A DNA stretch of 64,000 nt, taken from the NCBI GenBank assembly GCA_035637455.1, contig DASPXE010000053.1, positions 45,455 through 109,454 on the forward strand. The letters are read 5' to 3'. The DNA is from 20CM-4-69-16 sp035637455. Lineage in GTDB: Bacteria; Gemmatimonadota; Gemmatimonadetes; Gemmatimonadales; GWC2-71-9. Position numbers and translations under genes: made by a program. Shown piece by piece: positions 54,311-61,415 of this stretch (within the stretch, counting starts at the first letter, position 1; each line of letters begins with the position of its first letter). A model generated the notes under the pieces. That model searched no databases. It was given only the letters and a program-made list of their open reading frames with translations, and was not told the DNA's origin.

Positions 54311-55466
54311 CGCCGCGCGCCCGGCGACGAGCACGCGACGTGCGTGGACCGCGTCCGTCACGGCGGCGTGGTGGCTGCTTGGCGTGCGCGCGCCGGCCGC
54401 TCAGCTGACCGGGACCGTCGACGTCGGCGTCTCCACCGTGCACTACGATGGGTTCCTCCCCTCCGGCGCCGCGGCCGTCACCCCCGTGCTGCGCTGGGAC
54501 CGGCCCGCCGGGACGCTCACCGCCAGCGGCACGTATCTGCGGTTCGAGAGCGGCCACCGCAGCCTGCAGGGCCTCGTGGCGGGCTCATTCTTCACGCCTC
54601 CCACCGCGCGAGCGTGGCGTGGCGAGTTCGCCGCATCCGCGGGCGCAAGCCGCTACCTCGATTTCGCGAGCTTCTGGCACGCCATCGCCGGGGCACGGCT
54701 GCATATCCTGGGAGCGGAGCGCGGCCTCTGGATCGGCGGGACGGCAGGAACGACGTCGTACGGGACCGCGCCCCGCCCCGTGATCGCGGCGGACGTCGGG
54801 GTCTGGGCCCGGCTGTCCGAGGTCACGTTGAGACTCGCAGCAAATCACTCCCAGGTCGGCGACACCACCTACACCGATCTCGAATCCTCAGCCCATGCCG
54901 GGCGTGGGCCGGTCGCGCTCGAAGCGAGCGTCGGCGCGCGCGTCTGGAGCCGCGGCGGTGGCCGCGGCGTGTACGGGGAAGGAAGCGCCACCGTCTGGGT
55001 CGGAGGGCGAACGGCGGTCGTGATCTCAGGCGGCCGCTACGCGACCGATCCGATCAGCGGCAGCATCACCGGCCGCTATCTCTCCGCCGCACTGCGCGTG
55101 CGCACCGCCGCGCCGCGCCATTCCTTCGCCCACGACCCCGTGGTGCCACACGCCCGCGGCGCGGATGGAGCAAGCGTCCTGCCGGCGGCCCGGCTCGAGG
55201 TGCACGCCGACCGCAATCGGGCGGTGCGACTCGTCGTGCGCGTCGCCAGCGCTGCGCTGGTGGAGATCGCTGGAGACTTCACCGATTGGCAGCCTGTCTC
55301 GTTGGGCAGCGCCGGCGCCGGCACGTGGGAGGTCACGCTGCCGGTGCCGAGCGGCGTGCATCGGATCGACGTACGTATTGACGGTGGCGCGTGGATCGTC
55401 CCGGCCGGCACGACGCGCGCGCTCGACGACTACGGCGGCGACGTTGGGATCTTCGTAGTCCCGTAG
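54273..55466 (+). CDS. Exported beta-rich protein with C-terminal CBM48 domain
   Basis: 397 residues. After an Ala/Arg-rich leader (VTAAWWLLGVRAPAAQ, likely signal cleavage), residues ~45-290 alternate short polar and hydrophobic strands (TGTVDVGVSTVHYDGFL, LHILGAERGLWIGGTAGTT, VALEASVGARVW), like an outer-membrane barrel. The last ~85 residues are CBM48-like: LVEIAGDFTDWQPVSLG and VHRIDVRIDGGAWIVPAG. This parallels the CBM48 domain of the membrane protein two genes upstream. Overlaps the hypothetical gene by 38 nt and the convergent MFS gene by 37 nt. Confidence 0.72.
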   Translation: MRGPARIAPAAPSAARPATSTRRAWTASVTAAWWLLGVRAPAAQLTGTVDVGVSTVHYDGFLPSGAAAVTPVLRWDRPAGTLTASGTYLRFESGHRSLQGLVAGSFFTPPTARAWRGEFAASAGASRYLDFASFWHAIAGARLHILGAERGLWIGGTAGTTSYGTAPRPVIAADVGVWARLSEVTLRLAANHSQVGDTTYTDLESSAHAGRGPVALEASVGARVWSRGGGRGVYGEGSATVWVGGRTAVVISGGRYATDPISGSITGRYLSAALRVRTAAPRHSFAHDPVVPHARGADGASVLPAARLEVHADRNRAVRLVVRVASAALVEIAGDFTDWQPVSLGSAGAGTWEVTLPVPSGVHRIDVRIDGGAWIVPAGTTRALDDYGGDVGIFVVP

Positions 55467-56704
55467 GGCCGCTCCCCTGCCCCCTCCGCCTTCACCGCCT
55501 GGAGCCGCCGAATCGACGCGATACCCAAGGCCGGGCCAATCGCCAGTGTGGCGAACGCCCACCGCCAGCCGACGAGGGCGACGAGCGGCGGAACGAGCTG
55601 AATGCTCGCCATCGTCAGCAGGAATCCCAGCGACGTCTGCAGGGTCAGCGCGGTGCCGACCGCGTGCGACGGCACCGATCTCGTGACCATCGTGCTGAAC
55701 TGCGCTGAATCGGCGATGACGAAGAACCCCCACAGCCATGCGACGGCGACCATGACCCAGACGCTCGACGCGAACAAGCCGCCGATGACGACGGCGCAGC
55801 TGCCGCTCACTGCCATGGCCCGAATCACGAGCCGCTCGTGCCCGATCCGATCCGCAACCCAGCCGCCCCACACGCACCCCAATCCCCCGACGGCGATGGC
55901 TCCGAACGCCAACAGACCGAGCACCACCTCGGAGGGCACGACGCCACCCGCGCGGGCCCGCGCCGCAGCGCTCGCTACGACAAACGCCGTGATCCACGTC
56001 CAGAAACTGTACAGCTCCCACATGTGCCCTAGGTACCCACCCGTCGCCAGGCGCCACTGTCGCTCCCGCAGCACGGTACCAGCGAGACGCCACGAGAACG
56101 GCGGTCTTGCGAACGCGAACGGCCCGTCGCGGTATCCCGCGGCCACGAGCACAGCGCCCACCAGCGCGCCCGCCGACACGACGACGACGACCGGGGCCAC
56201 ACGCGAGCCGGCGAGCGCGTGCGCCAGATACGGCACCGCCTTCCCGACCGTGAGCGCGCCGACGACGGTCCCGATCGCCAGGCCCCGACCCGAGGAGAAC
56301 CACGTCGCGATCATCTTCATGGCAGGCGGATACACCCCCGCGAGGCAGAATCCGGTGAAGAAGCGAGAGACGAGGGCCAGCGGATAGGTCGGGGCGGCGA
56401 GTAGGGCGACGTTGACTACCGCACCGAGTGTCGCCGACACCGCGAAATACCACCGTGACGGGATCACGTCGGCGAGGTTCAGGATGGCAGCAGCAGCCGT
56501 TCCGGCAACGAATCCGGCTTGCACCGCGGCCGTCAGCCAGCCCGTCTGGCTCGCTGTCAGCCCCCATTGGCGCTGGAGCTCGGGTGCAACGGCACTGGCG
56601 GCGAACCACAGGGACATCCCCAGCAACTCGGCTGCTGCCAGCAGGAGCAGCATCGGCCAGCGGTGGGGATGGGCGTCGAGCGCGGCGGCGCTCGTGAGCG
56701 TCAT
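55430..56704 (-). CDS. MFS transporter
   Basis: 424 residues with about 12 hydrophobic segments. Helix 1 LLAAAELLGMSLWFAASAV and loop motif SRWYFAVSATLGAVVN-type are typical of YfkF/NarK-like MFS proteins; helix 4-5 region SRFFTGFCLAGVYPPAMKMI resembles nitrate/nitrite or organic-acid carriers. The substrate cannot be named. Its end overlaps the convergent CBM48 gene by 37 nt; TMEM175-like gene lies downstream of it on the same strand side. Confidence 0.88.
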   Translation of the reverse strand: MTLTSAAALDAHPHRWPMLLLLAAAELLGMSLWFAASAVAPELQRQWGLTASQTGWLTAAVQAGFVAGTAAAAILNLADVIPSRWYFAVSATLGAVVNVALLAAPTYPLALVSRFFTGFCLAGVYPPAMKMIATWFSSGRGLAIGTVVGALTVGKAVPYLAHALAGSRVAPVVVVVSAGALVGAVLVAAGYRDGPFAFARPPFSWRLAGTVLRERQWRLATGGYLGHMWELYSFWTWITAFVVASAAARARAGGVVPSEVVLGLLAFGAIAVGGLGCVWGGWVADRIGHERLVIRAMAVSGSCAVVIGGLFASSVWVMVAVAWLWGFFVIADSAQFSTMVTRSVPSHAVGTALTLQTSLGFLLTMASIQLVPPLVALVGWRWAFATLAIGPALGIASIRRLQAVKAEGAGERPYGTTKIPTSPP

Positions 56705-56754
56705 GGAGCCGTGTGACCGGGGACGGTCAACCGGTGGACGGGCCGGCGGTCGAA

Positions 56755-57381
56755 CTACGGACGGGACCGGTTGGGAACGACGTAGAGGCCGGCCAGGAAC
56801 ACATGGATGGCGAGGCTCGCCCAGACGTTGAGAACGGCGACGAGCGTCGCCGCGCCGTACAACAACGGCCCGACGCGGTACTCCCGGGTGACGGCGTCCA
56901 CCGATCGCCGGTCGGCATCCCGCTTCAGCAGCCGTCCGCCTCCCGCCGCGTAGCGCCAGACCGCGTTATATGCGACGGCGGTGACGGTGAGCGTGCCGCC
57001 GTACAGCACCGCCGCCGCCGTCCGCTGCTCGGGTGACGGGAGGTATTGGGCCAGCACCGCCGTCGGGAACGGCAGGAACGCGACGCAGAACAGGAGCGCA
57101 AGGTTGAGCATCACGAAGGTGTGGTTGGTGCGTCCGATGTAGCCAAAGATGTTGTGGTGATTCGCCCACATTATCCCGATGATGACGAAGCTCAACGCGT
57201 AGGCGGCGTATGACGACCAGTGCTGGCCGAGCGCGCGCCACAGGCCTCCCGCCGCCGTCACCGCGTCGTGGCCGGGCACTCGAACCTCGAGCACCAGCAG
57301 CGTAGCGGCGATGGCGAAAACGCCGTCGCAGAATGCCTCGATGCGTGCCGTGTGCTGCGTCGGCTTGCCGGTTTCGTCCAT
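56755..57381 (-). CDS. TMEM175-family (DUF1211) potassium-channel-like protein
   Basis: 208 residues, about six membrane helices. The signature RIEAFCDGVFAIAATLLVLEV matches the RxxxFSDGVFAIAxTLL motif that lines the pore in bacterial and lysosomal TMEM175; the second conserved segment is IMWANHHNIFGYI. Bacterial members form K+-permeable tetramers. The Phe-Cys instead of Phe-Ser in the first motif is a small deviation. Lies 31 bp upstream of the Nif3-like gene stop, on the same strand. Confidence 0.9.
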   Translation of the reverse strand: MDETGKPTQHTARIEAFCDGVFAIAATLLVLEVRVPGHDAVTAAGGLWRALGQHWSSYAAYALSFVIIGIMWANHHNIFGYIGRTNHTFVMLNLALLFCVAFLPFPTAVLAQYLPSPEQRTAAAVLYGGTLTVTAVAYNAVWRYAAGGGRLLKRDADRRSVDAVTREYRVGPLLYGAATLVAVLNVWASLAIHVFLAGLYVVPNRSRP

Positions 57382-57412
57382 TCGTGCTCTCTTCGCCGCG
57401 TCGTCGACGTCC

Positions 57413-58165
57413 TCACAGACCCGTGGGATGGTCGAGGAACGTCCAGGGCAGGCCGAACTTGACGCACAGGTGCTCGGCGAGCGCTTTGACGCCGACGGTC
57501 TCCGTCGCGTAATGCCCGGCGTAGAAGACGTTCACCCCTAACTCTTCGGCGTCAAAGTAGGTGTGGTGCGCTCCCTCGCCGGTGATGTAGGTGTCGAGCC
57601 CCGCCGCCCAGGCCTGGCTGATCATGGAGCCCGCTCCCCCGGTGACGATCCCCACCCGCCGCACCCGCTCGGGGCCGAACGGCATGAGCCGCGGCGGGGC
57701 GCCGAGCGCCGCGACCAGCTGCTGCTGCAGGGCGCCGCGCGGGGCATCGAGCTCCCCCCACACGCCGATCTGCACGCCGTACTCCTCGCCGAATCCGCCG
57801 CGCACGGTGACGCCGAGCTGCCGGGCGAGCACCGCGTTGTTTCCGACGTCCGGATGTAAATCCAGCGGGAGGTGCGCACTGTAGAGCGCGATGTTTTCTT
57901 GCATGAGTCCAGCCACGCGGCGGTACGCAGGCCCGGTGAGCGGCCTGAGCCCGCCCCAAAACAGGCCGTGATGCACGAGCAGCAGGTCGGTCCCCTGCTC
58001 GGCCGCCATCCGCACCGTCGCTTGGCACAGGTCCACGGCGGCGGCGACGCGCGCGACCTCGCCCGCCTTCGCCAGCTGCAGCCCGTTGAGGGCGTGAGGC
58101 GCGTCGGGCACCTCGCGGACGCGCAGGTAGGCGTCGAGGTAGGTGACCAACTCGGCAAGCTGCAT
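57413..58165 (-). CDS. Nif3-like dinuclear metal-centre hexameric protein
   Basis: 250 residues of the NIF3/YbgI family, often called GTP cyclohydrolase I type 2 in databases. Metal-binding sites: LLLVHHGLFWGG (paired His) and HLPLDLHPDVGNN, plus a C-terminal GEGAHHTYFDAEE and GHYATET. The central region is short, so the extra PII-like insert of longer members is absent. The ATG at 58165 is preferred to 58219. Biological role in the family remains unclear. It lies downstream of the bactofilin terminator. Confidence 0.9.
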   Translation of the reverse strand: MQLAELVTYLDAYLRVREVPDAPHALNGLQLAKAGEVARVAAAVDLCQATVRMAAEQGTDLLLVHHGLFWGGLRPLTGPAYRRVAGLMQENIALYSAHLPLDLHPDVGNNAVLARQLGVTVRGGFGEEYGVQIGVWGELDAPRGALQQQLVAALGAPPRLMPFGPERVRRVGIVTGGAGSMISQAWAAGLDTYITGEGAHHTYFDAEELGVNVFYAGHYATETVGVKALAEHLCVKFGLPWTFLDHPTGL

Positions 58166-58278
58166 CAACGCATCCGACGGTGACAGTATGATGACATTAG
58201 CGCGCCAGCCTAGAGACACTGACGTGAGATTCCCACATGCGGAACCATGTAAGTCACTATATAGTAGCGAGATAAATA

Positions 58279-58309
58279 ATCCACACGCGGGAAACGCCCG
58301 CGTGTGGAT
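58279..58309 (-). terminator. Terminator hairpin after bactofilin gene
   Basis: Perfect 13-bp stem ATCCACACGCGGG / CCCGCGTGTGGAT (58279-58291 with 58297-58309) and 5-nt loop AAACG. On the minus strand it is followed by TATTTATCT, giving an intrinsic terminator 12 nt after the bactofilin stop. The surrounding 100 bp are AT-rich (TATATAG nearby) and could also carry the Nif3 promoter. Confidence 0.7.
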
Positions 58310-58321
58310 ATCTAGAGTGTG

Positions 58322-58732
58322 TCAGTAGGTGCGTTGCGAGCCTGCCTTCTCGACGGTTTCGGGCTCGAGCGCGGTTTCGCCCATCCGCACCACGCCGTTG
58401 ATCTCGCCGCCCTCTTGCACGAGGAGTCGCTTGGCCGCGATGTCCCCGTGCACCACACACGAGGCTTGGATCTCGACGCGCTCGTCAGCGCGGATGCTGC
58501 CGCGGACCTCCCCGCCGATGATGGCTTCGCGCGAGATCACATCGCCTTCCACTTCCCCGCCCTTGCCGACCAGGACCTGGCGCCCAGCGCGCACCGTGCC
58601 GACGACGGTCCCTTCGATCTTCACCACCCCCTCAGCGGTGATGTCACCGACGACCCGCATGCCGGTTCCGATGATCGAGAGACCGGTTTCGGTTTCCGGG
58701 GCGCCGTGTCCCTTCTCGGTGAAGATGGCCAT
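58322..58732 (-). CDS. Bactofilin (polymer-forming cytoskeletal protein)
   Basis: 136 residues. The beta-helix core has the usual short repeats: GDITAEGVVKIEGTVVG, QVLVGKGGEVEGDVIS, GEVRGSIRADERVEIQ and GDIAAKRLLVQEGGEINGVV, with a Pro/Gly-rich tail. Bactofilins form membrane-bound filaments that guide peptidoglycan hydrolases and, in some bacteria, chromosome-segregation proteins. Starts 1 bp after the M23 peptidase stop, in the operon downstream of parAB. Confidence 0.93.
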   Translation of the reverse strand: MAIFTEKGHGAPETETGLSIIGTGMRVVGDITAEGVVKIEGTVVGTVRAGRQVLVGKGGEVEGDVISREAIIGGEVRGSIRADERVEIQASCVVHGDIAAKRLLVQEGGEINGVVRMGETALEPETVEKAGSQRTY

Positions 58733-58733
58733 G

Positions 58734-59522
58734 TCAATTCTCCTGTCTTACGACCGTAAGGGGATCGAGCGACTTCCCCGCGCGGCGGATTTCGAAATGC
58801 AGGTGCGGCGCGGTGGATCGGCCCGAGCTGCCGGAAAGCGCGATCACCCGCCCCGCTTCGACCGAGTCGCCTTCGCGCACGACGAGGCGTGAGGCGTGCC
58901 CATACATGGTCTCATACCCGTCGGTGTGCCGCAAGAGCACGAACAGCCCGTACGCGGGGTCCGTGCCGGCCTGCGAGACGACGCCGCCGCCGGCGGCGCG
59001 CACCGGCGTTCCCACCGGCACTGCGATATCGATCCCGGGGTGGGACTCCGCGGGATCGCCCGGGCGCACCTGCCCGCGTGTGACGAAACCGCTCATGTCG
59101 AGCGGCCAGCGCAGCGGCGTCGCGGAGTCTGGGGCGAAGCGAGCCCCCGCGCCCGGAGCCCGCGCGTGCACGACCACCGCGCGCAGCAGGTCAGCGGTCA
59201 CCACGACCTTTTCGGGCGGCGCCTTCACGCCCAGCAGCTGGCGCAGCTCCTGGTAGTTGGCCTCCGCCCGATTCAGTGCAGCCGCTAGCTGCTGCACGCG
59301 GCTGTTCTCCTCTTTCAGGCGCGCCACTTCCCGGTCGAGCAGCTGCGCCCGTACGGCGTTGCGCGTGATCGGCCCGGCAAACAAGAAGAACAGGACGACC
59401 AGGGCGGCAATGCCGCCCGCCGTCCACTTCCCCATTTCGAAGGCCCACAACGGTACGCGGTATTGGCGGGACTCGAGCTCGCCGTCGGTGTGGACGACGA
59501 TGGTGACGCTCTTATCCCTCAT
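58734..59522 (-). CDS. Membrane-anchored M23-family peptidoglycan endopeptidase
   Basis: 262 residues. One membrane anchor (about 34-52, WTAGGIAALVVLFFLFAGPI), then a coiled coil (LLDREVARLKEENSRVQQLA) and a LytM domain: SHPGIDIAVPVGTPV (HxxxD), HTDGYETMYGHASRL and APHLHFEIR (HxH). All zinc ligands are present, so it is likely active, probably cleaving cross-links under bactofilin control. The pair M23 plus bactofilin is common. ATGA overlap with parB. Confidence 0.92.
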   Translation of the reverse strand: MRDKSVTIVVHTDGELESRQYRVPLWAFEMGKWTAGGIAALVVLFFLFAGPITRNAVRAQLLDREVARLKEENSRVQQLAAALNRAEANYQELRQLLGVKAPPEKVVVTADLLRAVVVHARAPGAGARFAPDSATPLRWPLDMSGFVTRGQVRPGDPAESHPGIDIAVPVGTPVRAAGGGVVSQAGTDPAYGLFVLLRHTDGYETMYGHASRLVVREGDSVEAGRVIALSGSSGRSTAPHLHFEIRRAGKSLDPLTVVRQEN

Positions 59523-60415
59523 CCGTCGAACGGCGCTCCGAGGATCAGTTCGAGCAGGCGCGCGAGGTCGTCGTTCGAATAGAAGTTGACGTGGATCTGC
59601 CCCTTCCCTTTCGCCCGCAAGGTCACGCGCACATCGGTGCCCAGGCGCCGACGCAGCGCGTCCTCGATGCGACGCACTTCCGGTGCCTGACCGAGCCCCT
59701 GCTTGAGGCGCGGTCGGCGGACCGGGGCCCGGCCGCCCCGCACCCGATCCTCGACGTCGCGCACCGAGAGCCCGAGGTCGACGGCTTCCTTGGCGACCGC
59801 CGCCACTGCGCGCGGGTCGTCGAGCGCGAGCAGCGCGCGGGCGTGCCCGACCGAGAGCCGCCCTTCGTGCAGCAGCGCCAGCACTGTCGCCGGCAGCTTG
59901 AGGAGCCGGAGCGCGTTGGCGACCGTGGAGCGATCGCGTCCCACGGCGTCAGCCACGTCCTGCTGGGCGAGGCTGAATTCGGCGATGAGGCGTTCGTAGC
60001 CGCGTGCTTCGTCGACCGGCGAGAGGTCGTCGCGCTGCAGGTTCTCGATCAGCGCCAGCGTCAGCACCGTGCGGTCGTCTACATCCCGCTTCACGGCCGG
60101 GATCCGCTCCCAGCCGAGCGCCTGACAGGCGCGCAGCCGCCGCTCGCCGGCGATCAGCTCGTAGCCGGCCGCGCGGTCGCCGGGCGCCGCGCGCACCACC
60201 ACCGGCTGCAGCAGACCGGCTTTCAGAATCGAGGCCTTGAGCTCGTCCAGCGCCGTCGGGTCGACGTCCCGGCGCGGCTGGTAGGGATTGGGCCGAATGT
60301 CGGCGATCGACAGCTCGACGAGGCTCCCTTCGCGCTCAGCTTCCTCGCGCGTGGGCCCCAACAGGGCCTCGAGCCCCCGACCGAGACGCCGGCGACCAGC
60401 GATGGTTTCCGTCAT
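59519..60415 (-). CDS. parB: Chromosome-partitioning protein ParB
   Basis: 298 residues. ParB/Srx CTPase N-terminal domain: IADIRPNPYQPRRDVDPTAL and YELIAGERRLRACQALG (GERR box); HTH region LAQQDVADAVGRDRSTVANA for parS binding; C-terminal dimer domain LLELILGAPFDG. It binds parS and slides as a CTP clamp. Two parS sites sit about 1 kb upstream. ATGA overlap with parA at 60412. Confidence 0.96.
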   Translation of the reverse strand: MTETIAGRRRLGRGLEALLGPTREEAEREGSLVELSIADIRPNPYQPRRDVDPTALDELKASILKAGLLQPVVVRAAPGDRAAGYELIAGERRLRACQALGWERIPAVKRDVDDRTVLTLALIENLQRDDLSPVDEARGYERLIAEFSLAQQDVADAVGRDRSTVANALRLLKLPATVLALLHEGRLSVGHARALLALDDPRAVAAVAKEAVDLGLSVRDVEDRVRGGRAPVRRPRLKQGLGQAPEVRRIEDALRRRLGTDVRVTLRAKGKGQIHVNFYSNDDLARLLELILGAPFDG

Positions 60416-61248
60416 GCGGGCACCTCCGGCAGCGGTTCAGCGGCGGGTGGGGCAGGGGCGACGGGGGGGACGACGCCGGCGCGCTCGACTCGGCGGATCA
60501 GCTCCTGCGCCACCGCCAGGTAGCTCTTCGCGCCGACCGACTGGACGTCGTACAGCAGAATCGGCTTACCGAAGCTCGGGGCCTCAGCGAGCCGCACGTT
60601 GCGGGGAATGGTGATGCTGAACATCTGCGAGCCGAAGTACTCCTTCGCCTCCTCGGCCACCTGCTTGCAGAGGTTCAGGCGCGCGTCGAACATCGTCAGC
60701 AGCACACCGTCGATCGCGAGCGCCGGGTTGAAGTTCCGTTGCACCAGCTTCACGGTGTTGAGGAGCTGCGACAGCCCCTCCAGAGCGTAGTACTCGCACT
60801 GGATCGGGATCAGCACACTGTCCGCCGCCGTGAGCATGTTGAGCGTGATCAGGCCGAGCGACGGCGGGCAATCGATGATGACGTACTGGTACTGATCGCG
60901 GACGTCGAGCAGGGCGCGCCGCATCATCGTCTCGCGCCCCTGCTTGTTCACGAGCTCCAGTTCGGCGCCGACGAGATCCTGGGTGGCCGGCACGACGTCG
61001 AGATACGGGAAGTGCACGTGGGCGAAACGCGCCTCCGCGAGGGGCCGGCCGTCAAGCAGCGCGTCGTACAGCGAGTGCCGGATGCGGTCGCGCTCGATGC
61101 CGACGCCGCTGGTGGAATTCGCCTGGGGGTCGGCGTCGACGAGCAGCGTCTTGCGCTCGGCAGTGGCGAGCGACGCGGCGACGTTGACGGCGGTCGTGGT
61201 CTTCCCGACGCCGCCTTTCTGGTTGGCAATGGCGATGACGCGCGACAT
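60412..61248 (-). CDS. parA: Chromosome-partitioning ATPase ParA (Soj)
   Basis: 278 residues. Deviant Walker A IANQKGGVGKTTTAVNVAA, then DADPQANSTSGVG, Walker B-like VIIDCPPSLG and a C-terminal KSYLAVAQELIRR helix. ParA drives origin segregation with ParB. The ATG at 61248 has no strong SD; a 27-bp dyad lies just upstream. The order mnmG-parA-parB is typical near a replication origin. Confidence 0.96.
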   Translation of the reverse strand: MSRVIAIANQKGGVGKTTTAVNVAASLATAERKTLLVDADPQANSTSGVGIERDRIRHSLYDALLDGRPLAEARFAHVHFPYLDVVPATQDLVGAELELVNKQGRETMMRRALLDVRDQYQYVIIDCPPSLGLITLNMLTAADSVLIPIQCEYYALEGLSQLLNTVKLVQRNFNPALAIDGVLLTMFDARLNLCKQVAEEAKEYFGSQMFSITIPRNVRLAEAPSFGKPILLYDVQSVGAKSYLAVAQELIRRVERAGVVPPVAPAPPAAEPLPEVPA

Positions 61249-61251
61249 CAG

Positions 61252-61278
61252 ATAACGTGTTGTGCTACAACGAGTTAT
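61252..61278. promoter_or_regulatory. Dyad immediately upstream of parA
   Basis: ATAACGTGTTGT-gct-ACAACGAGTTAT pairs at 10 of 12 positions, centred at 61265, starting 4 nt before the parA ATG. It may be an operator for autoregulation or a 5' UTR hairpin over the ribosome-binding site. Confidence 0.4.
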
Positions 61279-61304
61279 ATATGATCATGATCATGAGGCG
61301 ACAA
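61276..61304 (-). promoter_or_regulatory. Predicted sigma-70-like promoter of parAB
   Basis: On the minus strand TTGTCG (61304-61299) is followed after 17 nt by TATATA (61281-61276). The spacer holds the 14-bp palindrome ATGATCATGATCAT (61281-61294). Transcription would begin within the dyad before parA. Confidence 0.4.
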
Positions 61305-61337
61305 ATATACGTCGTCGTACACTGTCGGTAAAGAGTC

Positions 61338-61353
61338 AGTTTCACGTGAAACT
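61338..61353. other. parS site 1
   Basis: AGTTTCACGTGAAACT, a perfect 16-bp palindrome; matches the parS consensus TGTTTCACGTGAAACA at 14 of 16 positions. Placed in the mnmG-parA gap. Confidence 0.85.
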
Positions 61354-61361
61354 TCCGCCAG

Positions 61362-61377
61362 AGTTTCACGTGAAACA
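61362..61377. other. parS site 2
   Basis: AGTTTCACGTGAAACA matches the parS consensus at 15 of 16 positions, 8 bp after site 1. The close pair should bind ParB strongly. Confidence 0.9.
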
Positions 61378-61415
61378 ATCCGCCCTGTCTCGAATGCACC
61401 CACAAAACTGCCGAC

